64,000 bases of DNA, taken from contig JAFRQX010000046.1 of the NCBI GenBank assembly GCA_017428385.1, positions 186,001 to 250,000 on the forward strand. Reading direction: 5' to 3'. The notes beneath the pieces were generated by a model. That model had not been told where the DNA came from and ran no database searches. It worked only from the letters and a program-made list of their open reading frames with translations. The position numbers were made by a program, and so were the translations under genes. Origin of the DNA: Clostridia bacterium (GTDB taxonomy: Bacteria; Bacillota; Clostridia; Christensenellales; Aristaeellaceae). Shown here one piece after another: positions 7,511 through 16,774 of the stretch. Numbering within the stretch: the stretch's first letter is position 1; the number at the start of each line of letters is the position of its first letter.

Positions 7511-8467
7511 ATGAGCCAGTCGGAAGTAAGAAAAGTCCGGTACAGGATGGGCAAGCTGGAAAGAAAGAATACGCTGGTGGCATATTCTTTCCTGGCGCCT
7601 AACTTTATCGGGTTTGCGGTCTTTACACTGGTGCCGGTGATCTGCGCCATTGCCCTGTCACTGTTTGAGTGGAACGGCGGAGACATCTCCAAGCTGAAGT
7701 TTGTCGGACTGGACAACTACGCGACGATCTTTGCCACGAAAAAGGTGGCGGAGAAAGGCCTTGCTTACTTTTTTAACCGGGCGGACCTGGGCATCGCATT
7801 GAAAAACACGGTGTATTATACGGTGGTTACCGTACCGCTGACGATTATATGCGCACTGGCGCTGGCGCTGCTGCTGAACAAAATCAGGGGCGCGGTGTTC
7901 TTCCGGACCGTTTTCTTCTTTCCCTATGTTTCCTCGATGGTGGCGATCTGCGTCTGCTGGTCCTTCATGCTGATGAAGGACGGCCCGGTGAACCAGATCA
8001 TCATGGCACTGGGAATCAACTTCAACAAAGGCTGGACGGCGGACAGCACGATGGCCATCTGGTCCATCATCCTGGTAAGCGTATGGCGGAACATGGGATA
8101 CTACATGGTTCTTTACCTGGCCGCCTTGCAGGGGATTCCCCGTGAACTGATGGAAGCGGCTACAGTGGACGGCGCAAATAAGTGGCAGCAGTTCTGGCAT
8201 GTGACACTGCCGCAGCTGAAACCCACCACCTTCTTTGTTTCCGTGATGATGGTGATTTCCTGCTTCAAAATCTACGACGTGGTGGCTATCATGACGGACG
8301 GAGGTCCCGGCCGGGCAACCAAGATGCTGGTGACCTACATCTATGACGAGGCCTTCATCAAGGTACGGTACGGCCAGGCCAGCGCCATTTCCATGGTGCT
8401 GCTTGTGATCGTGCTGCTTGTGACGATTATCCAGTTCGGTTCCGAGAAGAAGTTCTCGAATGACTGA
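7511..8467 (+). CDS. ABC sugar importer, permease (MalF/UgpA-like)
   Basis: The 318-residue protein has six predicted membrane segments and the EAA-loop sequence ELMEAATVDGANKWQQFWHVTLPQL, which contacts the ATPase. It is the first of the two permeases of this importer. The first segment (LVAYSFLAPNFIGFAVFTLVPVI) is typical of MalF/UgpA-type proteins that lack the long periplasmic loop of MalF. The second permease gene follows after 18 bp. No ATP-binding subunit is encoded nearby. Confidence 0.95.
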   Translation: MSQSEVRKVRYRMGKLERKNTLVAYSFLAPNFIGFAVFTLVPVICAIALSLFEWNGGDISKLKFVGLDNYATIFATKKVAEKGLAYFFNRADLGIALKNTVYYTVVTVPLTIICALALALLLNKIRGAVFFRTVFFFPYVSSMVAICVCWSFMLMKDGPVNQIIMALGINFNKGWTADSTMAIWSIILVSVWRNMGYYMVLYLAALQGIPRELMEAATVDGANKWQQFWHVTLPQLKPTTFFVSVMMVISCFKIYDVVAIMTDGGPGRATKMLVTYIYDEAFIKVRYGQASAISMVLLVIVLLVTIIQFGSEKKFSND

Positions 8468-8485
8468 GAAAGGAGGAGATGAATC

Positions 8486-9352
8486 ATGGAAACGGCTGTT
8501 CACAGCAGGGAAATCCGGAAGGATAACCCGACACTGCATAAGATTCTGAGAAGCATCATCTGGATTCTGCTGATCCTGCTGACTGCCTTCACGCTGATTC
8601 CCTTTGTGTGGATGATCTCCTCCTCGCTGAAGCTGGACAGGGAAGTATTTGCTTTCCCGATGCGCTGGATTCCGGAGACCTTTCACTGGGAGAACTACTC
8701 CCTGATCTGGCAGAAGGTGCCGCTGGTAACTTATTTTAAAAATACCGCGTTTATCGCGATTGTGGTCACGCTGCTCCAGACGCTGACCTCCTCCTTCGCG
8801 GCTTACGCATTCGCGAAACTGAATTTCCGCGGGAGAGACGTGCTTTTTCTTTGCTATATCGGCACGATCGCGGTGCCGTGGCAGGCCTACATGCTGCCCC
8901 AGTTCATCATGATGCGGTCCATCGGATTGTATGATACGCTGTGGGCCATGGTTGTGCTGCAGGCGTTCTCGGCGTTCGGCGTGTTCCTGATGCGGCAGTT
9001 CTACCGTTCAATTCCCACTGAGCTTTGCGAGGCGGCGAGGCTGGACGGACTGAGCGAATACGGTATCTGGGCGCGCATTATGCTGCCGCTTTCCAAGGCG
9101 GCCATCGCGACACTGGTGATCTTCACGTTTGTAAACACCTGGAACGATTATATGGGCCCGATGATTTACCTGACCCGGGATATCAACAAGACGGTGCAGG
9201 TGGGCCTGCGGCGCTTTATCCAGGAAAACTCCAGCGATTATCACCTGATCATGGCGGCGTCACTCTGTTCGCTGCTGCCGGTATCGGTGGTATTCCTGTG
9301 CCTGCAGCGGTATTTCATTGAAGGGATCGCCACCTCAGGACTGAAGGGCTGA
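8486..9352 (+). CDS. ABC sugar importer, permease (MalG/UgpE-like)
   Basis: This 288-residue membrane protein is the partner permease. Its EAA loop reads ELCEAARLDGLSEYGIWARIMLPLSKAA, with the conserved Gly for ATPase coupling. The start codon is preceded by AAGGAGGAG. It follows the first permease closely and precedes the lyase gene by 14 bp, so importer and enzymes form one operon. The ligand is unknown but is expected to be the substrate of the lyase, GH88 and GH2 enzymes that follow. Confidence 0.95.
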   Translation: METAVHSREIRKDNPTLHKILRSIIWILLILLTAFTLIPFVWMISSSLKLDREVFAFPMRWIPETFHWENYSLIWQKVPLVTYFKNTAFIAIVVTLLQTLTSSFAAYAFAKLNFRGRDVLFLCYIGTIAVPWQAYMLPQFIMMRSIGLYDTLWAMVVLQAFSAFGVFLMRQFYRSIPTELCEAARLDGLSEYGIWARIMLPLSKAAIATLVIFTFVNTWNDYMGPMIYLTRDINKTVQVGLRRFIQENSSDYHLIMAASLCSLLPVSVVFLCLQRYFIEGIATSGLKG

Positions 9353-9366
9353 TCCGGGAGGCTAAA

Positions 9367-11196
9367 ATGCTGACAGCTTTCTTACGGGAGCATCCGATGC
9401 GCGAACTGCTGAAGGGCGGAACGCGCAGGCTGTATCCGCCGGCTGAAGACCGTAAGGCCTGGGACGGAATCCAGGCGGGATACAGGAGGGAAATCCGGAA
9501 AATGGCGGAGGATTACGCGAAGACGGATTATCCGCTCCGCACTGTGTCAGGGTTCCTGGCTTTTGTCCGGATCGGTGACCGGCAGGCGGATGAAAAGCCG
9601 TATTTTACCCGCCGTCGGAAACTCTGTGCCGCCGTGATGAACTGCTGCGCCTTTCCGGATGCGGAAATGGATGACGTTCTGAACGGAATCTGGCTTCTGT
9701 GCGAGGAAAGCAGCTGGGTGATCAGCGCGCATAACGTTAACCCGATTCCGGGAGCACCAAAGGCAGCGGAATATCCGCTGCCGGACGTCCGTAAACCCTA
9801 TATTGATCTGTTCAGCGCCCAGACCGGTATGATCCTGGCACTGACAGCGTCGCTGCTGGGAAAACGGCTGGACGCTGTTTCACCGATGATCCGGAAACGG
9901 ATCACAGAGGAGATCCGGAGGCGGATCCTGCGTCCGTTTATGAAGACGGATGATTTCTGGTGGATGGGAGTCCGGCGGAAGGATCTGAACAACTGGACGC
10001 CGTGGATTCTGTCCAACATTATGGTGTGCGCTGTGCTGGATCCTATGCCAGCAGGAAACCTGTCGACATTACTGACCCGTGCGTGCGGGATGCTGGACCG
10101 CTATATCGCGATCCTGCCGGAAGACGGCGGATGCGACGAGGGCGCGGGTTACTGGAACATGGCCGGCGGCGCGCTGCTGGACTGCCTGACGCTGCTGGAA
10201 ACTGTCACAGGCGGCCGGATGACCTTCCGGGAGAATGAAAAGATCCGGAATATCCTGCGTTTCCCGCTGACGATGGAGATGGGGAACGGCTGGTTTGCCA
10301 ATTTTGCGGACTGCGACGCCCGTCCCTTTATCAGCGGGGAACGGATGGAAACAGCAGGACGGATGCTGAAGGATCCGGCGCTCACCGTACTGGGAACGCG
10401 GATGCGGGGGACCATTGCGGATCAGCTGAACGACGTACCGCACCTGACCCGGGCACTTGACCTGATTTTCCATGTACCAGCCGATGAAACAGACCTGAGT
10501 GCCGATAAACCGGAGGATGCGTATCTGCCGGATCTGCAGGTGCGACTGGTCCGCCGGGACAGATGGACGCTTGCCTGCAAGGGCGGACACAACGGAGAAA
10601 GCCACAACCATAATGATATCGGCTCCTTTATCCTTTTCCTGGACGGAGAACCGGAGGTAGTGGACGCAGGCAATATGGTCTATACCGCAAAGACGTTCTC
10701 GGAAGAACGCTATACGCTGTGGAACGTCCGGGCGGAATGGCATAACCTGCCGGTGATCGGCGGGCATGAACAGCGGGAGGGCGCAGAGCATACGGCCCGG
10801 AATGTGAGCATGACGCCGGACGGCATGGAAATGAACCTGGAAGCCGCTTATGACGAAAAAGCAGGTATCCGGGAACTGAAACGCAGCTTCACGCTGACAA
10901 AGGGTGGCCTGAAGCTGACAGATGCAGGAAGCCTTCGAAAGGGACAGGAGATTACCTGGATCTTCCTGCTGCGCAGGAAGCCGGTATGGGAAAACGGACA
11001 GGTCAGGGCGGAGAACCTGATCATCCGCTGCCCGGAGGGACTGGAATATACAGCAGAAGAAAAACCGGTGACAGATCCGCGGATGGCCCGCAGCTGGCCG
11101 GGAAGCCTCTGGCGGATCAGACTGAAGAGCGAAAAGCTGGAACGATTCCGGATGACATTTGAGTTTGCAGCAGCGGACCGGGAGGCGTCGAAATGA
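9367..11196 (+). CDS. Heparinase II/III-like polysaccharide lyase (intracellular)
   Basis: The 609-residue protein has the two-part build of heparinase II/III-type lyases: an alpha-toroid in residues about 20-370 (NNWTPWILSNIMVCAVL; GGCDEGAGYWNMAGG) and a beta-sandwich Hepar_II_III domain in the C-terminal half (GGHNGESHNHNDIGSFILF, with the cluster of His and Asn residues at the metal and active site). Such enzymes cleave uronic-acid glycans by beta-elimination and leave an unsaturated uronate end. There is no signal peptide, so it should act on imported oligosaccharides. The next genes encode exactly the enzymes that would process an unsaturated end. The polysaccharide family (PL12, PL15, PL17, PL21 or other) cannot be decided by eye. 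It overlaps the next gene by 4 bp (ATGA). Confidence 0.85.
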   Translation: MLTAFLREHPMRELLKGGTRRLYPPAEDRKAWDGIQAGYRREIRKMAEDYAKTDYPLRTVSGFLAFVRIGDRQADEKPYFTRRRKLCAAVMNCCAFPDAEMDDVLNGIWLLCEESSWVISAHNVNPIPGAPKAAEYPLPDVRKPYIDLFSAQTGMILALTASLLGKRLDAVSPMIRKRITEEIRRRILRPFMKTDDFWWMGVRRKDLNNWTPWILSNIMVCAVLDPMPAGNLSTLLTRACGMLDRYIAILPEDGGCDEGAGYWNMAGGALLDCLTLLETVTGGRMTFRENEKIRNILRFPLTMEMGNGWFANFADCDARPFISGERMETAGRMLKDPALTVLGTRMRGTIADQLNDVPHLTRALDLIFHVPADETDLSADKPEDAYLPDLQVRLVRRDRWTLACKGGHNGESHNHNDIGSFILFLDGEPEVVDAGNMVYTAKTFSEERYTLWNVRAEWHNLPVIGGHEQREGAEHTARNVSMTPDGMEMNLEAAYDEKAGIRELKRSFTLTKGGLKLTDAGSLRKGQEITWIFLLRRKPVWENGQVRAENLIIRCPEGLEYTAEEKPVTDPRMARSWPGSLWRIRLKSEKLERFRMTFEFAAADREASK

Positions 11197-12995
11197 ACGG
11201 AATGAATGGTTCACTGCGCACACGGCGGGACCTGGTGAAGGCGGCAACGGCAATCCTGCAGCCCCTGACATCCTGCATGACGCCGGGAAAGGCCCGGATT
11301 TACGTCGGCAACGGATCCGCCCATTATGCCGAAGACGTGGCTGGAATGGAATGTTGGAGCAGGGCACTGTGGGCACTGGTTCCGATGCTGATGGGGAAGT
11401 GCCCTGAAGCGGAGGCCCTCTGGCCGCTGTGGCAGGAAGGCATGATCCACGGAACGGATCCGGGACATGAGGAGTACTGGGGGACTATCCGTGACTATGA
11501 CCAGCGGATGGTGGAAATGGCTGTCATCGGATGTGGCCTGTGCTTTGTGCCTGAATACTTCTGGAATCCGCTGAATGAAAGCCAGCGGCAGCATCTGTAT
11601 GACTGGCTGAATCAGATCAACCTGTATGACATGCCGAAAAACAACTGGCGGTTCTTCCGGATCCTGGTGAACATCGGCTTCCTGAAAAACGGAATGCCGG
11701 TGGATGAAGACCGGATGCGGGAAGATATGGATCTCATGGAAAGTCACTATACCGCCGACGGCTGGTATTTTGACTATCCGACCAAACGGGATTATTACAC
11801 GCTGTGGGGTTTCCATTTCTACAGCCTGCTGTATGCAGCGGTGATGGACAGGGAAGACCCGGAAAGATGTGTCCGGATCCGGGAAAGGGCGGCGCTGATT
11901 GCACCGAGATTCGCCTGCTGGTTTGACCGGGAGGGAAGGGGCCTGCCTTACGGAAGAAGCCTGACTTACCGCTTCTGCCAGAGCTCCTTCTGGGCAGCGG
12001 CGGCTTTTGCCGGGGTGGAATGCCGTACGCCGGACATCGGACAGATGAAGCATCTGCTGCTGAACAACCTGCGGTTCTGGCTGAACCGGCCGATCTTTGA
12101 CCGGGGCGGCGCCCTGACTGTGGGATACGGTTACCCCAACCTGTGTGCGGCGGAAGGATACAACGCGCAGGGATCTCCCTACTGGGCGCTGAAAACCTTC
12201 TGGATCCTGGCACTGCCGGAGGAACATGCCTTCTGGCAGGCAGAAGAGAAAGAGTACCTGCCGCCGGAGCGCTTCCTGGATGAACAGGTACGGCTGCTGC
12301 TGACACGCGATCCGGAAAACCGGCAGGTGGTGGCGTATACAGCGGGCAATCATGCCTGGGAGCATATGCACGAGGACGAGAAATACGAAAAGTTTGCGTA
12401 TTCGTCCCAGTTCGCTTTCTCCGTGGCAAAAGAGGAATCCGCGCTGAACCGGGGCGCCTATGACAGCATGCTGGCGGTGCGCGCCGAAGGCCGGGACTTA
12501 TGGCATGTGCGCAGCGGCTGCGAAAAATACCGGCTGGCGGAAGACCGGATTTCATTCACCTGGAGCCCGATGAACGGGGTGACGATTGACACGGTGATTG
12601 CCCCGGCCGGCATGTGGCATGTGAGGAGACATGTCATCCGTACAGACGTTACCCTGGAAGCGGCGGAAGGAGCATTTTCCGTGCCCCGGGACTGGGCGGG
12701 GGCAAGGCCCTGTGACCGGATCAGCACAACTACAAATGCAGGCGAAGGATATGCCGCGGCTGCGGGTGAACGGGGAACAAGCGTGATCTATGGCCTGGAA
12801 GGCTATGCGAAGGGGGAAGTCATCGTGACCGAACCCAATACAAACCTGATGGAACCGCGGTGTGTGCTGCCGACGCTGCACAGCCGGCTGGAACCGGGTG
12901 AACATAAACTTCTGTGCGCGGTGTACGCTGATGCCGGGAACAATCTGCCGGACGGAATACCCGAGGAGGTAAAAAAACTTGCTGGAACGCTATGA
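11193..12995 (+). CDS. DUF2264 family protein
   Basis: The 600-residue product shows the features of DUF2264 proteins: the N-terminal segment with SAHYAEDVAGMECWSRALWAL, the central WFDREGRGLPYGRSLTYRF, and a C-terminal beta domain. These proteins have a predicted (alpha/alpha)6 toroid followed by a beta sandwich. I recall that part of this family has been classified as GH154 beta-glucuronidase-like enzymes, but I cannot check this here. No signal peptide is present, so the protein is cytoplasmic. It is translationally coupled with the lyase upstream (ATGA overlap) and overlaps GH88 downstream by 17 bp. Its role is presumably in trimming a uronic-acid-containing oligosaccharide. Confidence 0.82.
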   Translation: MNGMNGSLRTRRDLVKAATAILQPLTSCMTPGKARIYVGNGSAHYAEDVAGMECWSRALWALVPMLMGKCPEAEALWPLWQEGMIHGTDPGHEEYWGTIRDYDQRMVEMAVIGCGLCFVPEYFWNPLNESQRQHLYDWLNQINLYDMPKNNWRFFRILVNIGFLKNGMPVDEDRMREDMDLMESHYTADGWYFDYPTKRDYYTLWGFHFYSLLYAAVMDREDPERCVRIRERAALIAPRFACWFDREGRGLPYGRSLTYRFCQSSFWAAAAFAGVECRTPDIGQMKHLLLNNLRFWLNRPIFDRGGALTVGYGYPNLCAAEGYNAQGSPYWALKTFWILALPEEHAFWQAEEKEYLPPERFLDEQVRLLLTRDPENRQVVAYTAGNHAWEHMHEDEKYEKFAYSSQFAFSVAKEESALNRGAYDSMLAVRAEGRDLWHVRSGCEKYRLAEDRISFTWSPMNGVTIDTVIAPAGMWHVRRHVIRTDVTLEAAEGAFSVPRDWAGARPCDRISTTTNAGEGYAAAAGERGTSVIYGLEGYAKGEVIVTEPNTNLMEPRCVLPTLHSRLEPGEHKLLCAVYADAGNNLPDGIPEEVKKLAGTL

Positions 12996-14088
12996 AGAAG
13001 CACTGAGCCGGATCGCCGGAAAATACAGGAAAACCGCGGAAGCGGCAGCAGAGGCCGGGATTATTCCTTACCAGAGCGCGGGCGGGAAATGGATCACCAG
13101 TCCCTATGACGGGAACAGCTGGTGGACCGGAGGATTCTGGCCGGGCCTGATGTGGCAGCTGTGGGTGCTGACAGGAGACAGTTTCTTCCGGCAAGAGGCA
13201 CGCCGGGCTGAAAAACTGCTGACGGAGGAGTTCCGTTCCTTCCGGCTGCTGAACCATGATGTTGGTTTTATGTACCTGCTGTCCTGCGGAGCGGACGCCA
13301 AGCTGACAGGGGACGCACAGGCGGAGACAGATACACTGCATGCAGCCTCCCTGCTGATGGGACGGTTTAATCCTGCGGGATTCATCCGGGCATGGAACGA
13401 GCCGGAACGGACGGGATATGCCATTATTGACTGTATGATGAACCTGAACCTGCTGTATCGTGCCAGCCGGGATACGGATGATCCGCGGTTCAGGCTGACG
13501 GCAAAAATCCACGCCGACACAACCCTGCGGGAATTCCTGCGGGAGGACGGATCGGTAAGCCATATTATTGAGTTTGATCCGGAAAGCGGAAAGCGGATCC
13601 GGGAACACGCGGGGCAGGGCTGCGCACTGGGAAGCCAGTGGAGCCGGGGACAGGCCTGGGGCCTGTACGGATTTGCGCTGGCCGGGCGGCATCTGAAGGA
13701 TGTGAAGTACACAGAGGCGGCGAGGAAAATCGCCGGAAACTTCACAGCACATATCCGGGAGGATGGCCTGACAGACTGCGACTTCTGCCAGCCGGCGGAG
13801 GAGGAACGGATTGACAATATTGCCGGGGCGATCGCGGCCTGCGGCCTGCAGGAACTGGCGTCGCTGACCGGTGAAGACACCTGGAACCAGCATGCGGAAC
13901 GGCTGATTGACGGAATGCTGGAACACTGTGTGGACTGGGGAAATGAACACTGCGGCATTCTCACCCGCTGCACGGCAAGCTACCATGACGACGGAGCCGG
14001 ACGGCATACCAATATAACCTACGGAGATTATTTCCTGGTGGAAGCACTGATGAAGTTCTGCGGCAAGGATCCGGAACTGTGGAGCTGA
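12979..14088 (+). CDS. Unsaturated glucuronyl hydrolase (GH88)
   Basis: This 369-residue protein matches GH88 in length and pattern. The two catalytic aspartates are placed as expected: Asp94 in LLNHDVGFMY and Asp151 in AIIDCMMNLNLLY (Asp88 and Asp149 in the Bacillus enzyme). GH88 hydrates the double bond of an unsaturated uronic acid end and so releases it as 4-deoxy-5-keto-uronate. The start is a TTG codon at 12979, inside the end of the previous gene, with a GAGGAGG ribosome binding site at 12963-12969. The product is the substrate of KduI, encoded two genes downstream. No signal peptide is present. Confidence 0.93.
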   Translation: MLERYEEALSRIAGKYRKTAEAAAEAGIIPYQSAGGKWITSPYDGNSWWTGGFWPGLMWQLWVLTGDSFFRQEARRAEKLLTEEFRSFRLLNHDVGFMYLLSCGADAKLTGDAQAETDTLHAASLLMGRFNPAGFIRAWNEPERTGYAIIDCMMNLNLLYRASRDTDDPRFRLTAKIHADTTLREFLREDGSVSHIIEFDPESGKRIREHAGQGCALGSQWSRGQAWGLYGFALAGRHLKDVKYTEAARKIAGNFTAHIREDGLTDCDFCQPAEEERIDNIAGAIAACGLQELASLTGEDTWNQHAERLIDGMLEHCVDWGNEHCGILTRCTASYHDDGAGRHTNITYGDYFLVEALMKFCGKDPELWS

Positions 14089-14110
14089 GACAGGAAGGAC
14101 GGAGAAAAAG

Positions 14111-15850
14111 ATGAGTACACTATATCCGCAGAATAACGCGTCCAGAATGACGATAGACCTGGGCGGCGTATGGGATTTCCGCTTTCAGGGCGATGAAAGC
14201 TGGCAGCCGATCGCGGTGCCTGCTTCCTACAATGACCAGAGCCCGGATCCCCGGTTCCGGAACCGGGCGGGGATCACGGAATACCGCCGGAAGATTACCC
14301 TGCCGGCGGCCTGGAAGGGAATGCGGGTCTGCCTGCGTTTTGACGCGGCGGCACATAATGCCCGGATTTTGCTGAACGGGAAGGAAATCGGTTTTCACAG
14401 GGGCGGATTCCTGCCCTTTGAGGTGGAACTGAACGGCTTGATGAGACCCGGTGAAACGGCAGAACTGACGGTGGAGACGGACAACCGGATCAATCATGAT
14501 ACCCTGCCGATCGGTACGGAGGGAGAAACCGCCTTCTTTGGTTCAGACAACCCCGGAATACCGGCGGTGGAAGCCGGCAAGAGGATGCAGCAGGAACGCG
14601 GGATCAACCGTCCGGCTTTTGACTTCTTCAACTATACGGGTATCCAGCGGCCGGTACGGCTTGTTGCGACACCCCGGAAGTATATCCGGGATATTACCCT
14701 GGTGCCCTCCCTGAACGGGGCGGTGCGTTTCAGCGTGGAAACGGCGGGCACAGATGCGCCTGTCCATGTGGAAATCCTGGACGCGGAAGGCATATCCGTT
14801 GCAAGGTGCGACGGATGGGAGGGAATCCTGCAGATTCCGGAACCCCGCCTGTGGGAACCCTGGCCGGGCACACCCTACCTGTATACCGCCAGGATTACCT
14901 ATGGGGACGACCTGTATGAGCAGCCCTTCGGCATCCGGGAGGTCAAGGTGGAAGGCACGCGCTTCCTGATCAACGGGAAACCTTTCCGCTTCCACGGACC
15001 GTGCAAGCATGAGGACAGCCCTTTCCACGGCCGGGGAACGGATCCATGCCTGAACGTGACGGATATCAACCTTTACCACTGGCTGAATGCCAACTGCTTC
15101 CGTACCAGCCACTATCCCTACGCGGAGGAAATGTACCAGCTGTGCGACCGGGAAGGTATTGTCATCGTGGATGAAACGCCAGCGGTAGGCATGTGGGCCA
15201 GTGAACAGTATGGATGGAACCTGGCGGACTACCATCTGCAGGTACTGAAGGACATGATCGCGCGGGACAAGAACCATCCCTGCGTGGTGATGTGGAGCCT
15301 GGGCAATGAACCGGACACGGACAGCCAGCCTGAAAAAGCATATGAATACTGGCATCCCCTGTATGAAGCTGCCCACCGGCTGGACCCGCAGGACAGACCG
15401 GTTACGGTGGTTGGATGCCAGAACCGGTATGACCGGGATAAAGTCATTTGTTCCATGGACGTTGTGTTGATCAACCGGTATTACGGGTGGTATAATTTAT
15501 CCGGTGATCTTGAGGCAGCAAAATACGCGTTCCGGACGGAGCTGGAATGGTGGGAAACACAGCATAAACCGGTCATTCTCTCCGAGTACGGAGCAGATAC
15601 AATCGCCGGTCTGCACGGCGCGGTGGCGGAGATGTTCACGGAAGAGTACCAGGTGGCGTTCTATGAGGCAATGAGCGAGTGCCTGGATGAACGGGATTTC
15701 GTGATCGGCGAGATGCCCTGGAACTTCGCGGACTTTGCCACCTGCCAGGGCCCCATGCGCGTGGGCGGAAACCGGAAGGGGCTGTTTACCCGGGACCGCA
15801 GGCCCAAGATGGCGGCTCACTGGTTCAGGGAAAGATGGAAAAATCTCTGA
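14111..15850 (+). CDS. uidA: Beta-glucuronidase (GH2)
   Basis: The 579-residue protein has the three-domain GH2 build: a sugar-binding jelly roll (1-180), an immunoglobulin-like domain (185-280) and a TIM barrel. The acid/base is Glu400 in SLGNEPDT and the nucleophile Glu492 in SEYGADTIAGLH. The C-terminal NxK motif that recognises the uronate carboxylate is present as GGNRKGLFTRDRRPK, with Asn554 and Lys556; this is the hallmark that separates beta-glucuronidases from beta-galactosidases. It is cytoplasmic. The released glucuronate can enter uxaC at the left end of the window. Family and specificity are well supported. Confidence 0.95.
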   Translation: MSTLYPQNNASRMTIDLGGVWDFRFQGDESWQPIAVPASYNDQSPDPRFRNRAGITEYRRKITLPAAWKGMRVCLRFDAAAHNARILLNGKEIGFHRGGFLPFEVELNGLMRPGETAELTVETDNRINHDTLPIGTEGETAFFGSDNPGIPAVEAGKRMQQERGINRPAFDFFNYTGIQRPVRLVATPRKYIRDITLVPSLNGAVRFSVETAGTDAPVHVEILDAEGISVARCDGWEGILQIPEPRLWEPWPGTPYLYTARITYGDDLYEQPFGIREVKVEGTRFLINGKPFRFHGPCKHEDSPFHGRGTDPCLNVTDINLYHWLNANCFRTSHYPYAEEMYQLCDREGIVIVDETPAVGMWASEQYGWNLADYHLQVLKDMIARDKNHPCVVMWSLGNEPDTDSQPEKAYEYWHPLYEAAHRLDPQDRPVTVVGCQNRYDRDKVICSMDVVLINRYYGWYNLSGDLEAAKYAFRTELEWWETQHKPVILSEYGADTIAGLHGAVAEMFTEEYQVAFYEAMSECLDERDFVIGEMPWNFADFATCQGPMRVGGNRKGLFTRDRRPKMAAHWFRERWKNL

Positions 15851-15915
15851 CAGGCCGACGGGATCAGAATCAAACAGAATGATTATTCCACAGGAATAGT
15901 ATGGAGGAAAAGAAA

Positions 15916-16758
15916 ATGGATATTCGGTACAGCTGCAACCAGAAAGACTTTAAGCGTTATACCACAGAGGAAGTCCGGAAGGAATTCCTGATCGAGAAGC
16001 TGTTTGAAGCGGATCAGGTTACGGCGGTTTACAGCCACGTGGACCGGATGGTGACGCTGGGCGTGATGCCGGTGAATGAGAAGGTTTCCATCGACAAGGG
16101 CATTGATATCTGGCACAACTTCGGCACGGAATACTTCCTGGAACGCCGGGAGTGCGGCATGTTCAACGTGGGCGGCGCCGGACGGGTGATCGCGGACGGA
16201 AAACTGTACGTGCTGGGTTACAAGGACTGCCTGTACCTGACCCGGGGAGCGAAGGAAGTGTATTTTGAGAGCGCGGATCCGGCGCAGCCCGCCAAGTTCT
16301 ATATCGTTTCCGCTCCGGCTCACTGCAGTTATGAAAACAAGCTGATCAAGATCGCTGACGCCGCAAAGAAACCCTGCGGCGACGCGGCGACCAGCAACAA
16401 ACGGGTGATTAATCAGTTCATCCATCCCTCCGTGCTGAAAACCTGCCAGCTGAGCATGGGCATGACCGTGCTGGAAACCGGCAGCGTCTGGAACACAATG
16501 CCGGCCCATACCCATGAACGCCGGATGGAAGTGTATTTCTACTTTGAAGTGCCGAAGGACAACGTGGTCTTCCACATGATGGGCGAAGGACAGGAAACCC
16601 GGCATATCGTGATGCAGAATGAACAGGCGGTCATTTCTCCCTCCTGGTCCATTCACGCGGGCGCGGGAACCAGCAACTATACGTTTATCTGGGCTATGGG
16701 CGGTGAGAACCAGGCCTTTGACGACATGGACAATATTCCGACCACGGAACTGAAATAA
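15916..16758 (+). CDS. kduI: 5-keto-4-deoxyuronate isomerase
   Basis: This 280-residue cupin-fold enzyme interconverts 4-deoxy-L-threo-5-hexosulose uronate and 3-deoxy-D-glycero-2,5-hexodiulosonate. The zinc-binding motif HTHERRMEVYFYFEV is present and a further His occurs in SWSIHAGAGTSNYTF, as in the E. coli protein. The start is placed at ATG 15916, because the GGAGG at 15903-15907 fits it; the upstream ATG at 15901 would overlap that ribosome binding site. The family begins MDIRY..., which agrees. It acts on the product of GH88, the lyases and the PL22-like enzyme. Confidence 0.97.
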   Translation: MDIRYSCNQKDFKRYTTEEVRKEFLIEKLFEADQVTAVYSHVDRMVTLGVMPVNEKVSIDKGIDIWHNFGTEYFLERRECGMFNVGGAGRVIADGKLYVLGYKDCLYLTRGAKEVYFESADPAQPAKFYIVSAPAHCSYENKLIKIADAAKKPCGDAATSNKRVINQFIHPSVLKTCQLSMGMTVLETGSVWNTMPAHTHERRMEVYFYFEVPKDNVVFHMMGEGQETRHIVMQNEQAVISPSWSIHAGAGTSNYTFIWAMGGENQAFDDMDNIPTTELK

Positions 16759-16774
16759 AGAGGAGAACAGTCAG

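Noticed and set aside
14111..15850. Beta-galactosidase as product of the 579-residue GH2 gene
   Set aside because: The NxK motif and the C-terminal GGNRKG segment are specific for beta-glucuronidase.
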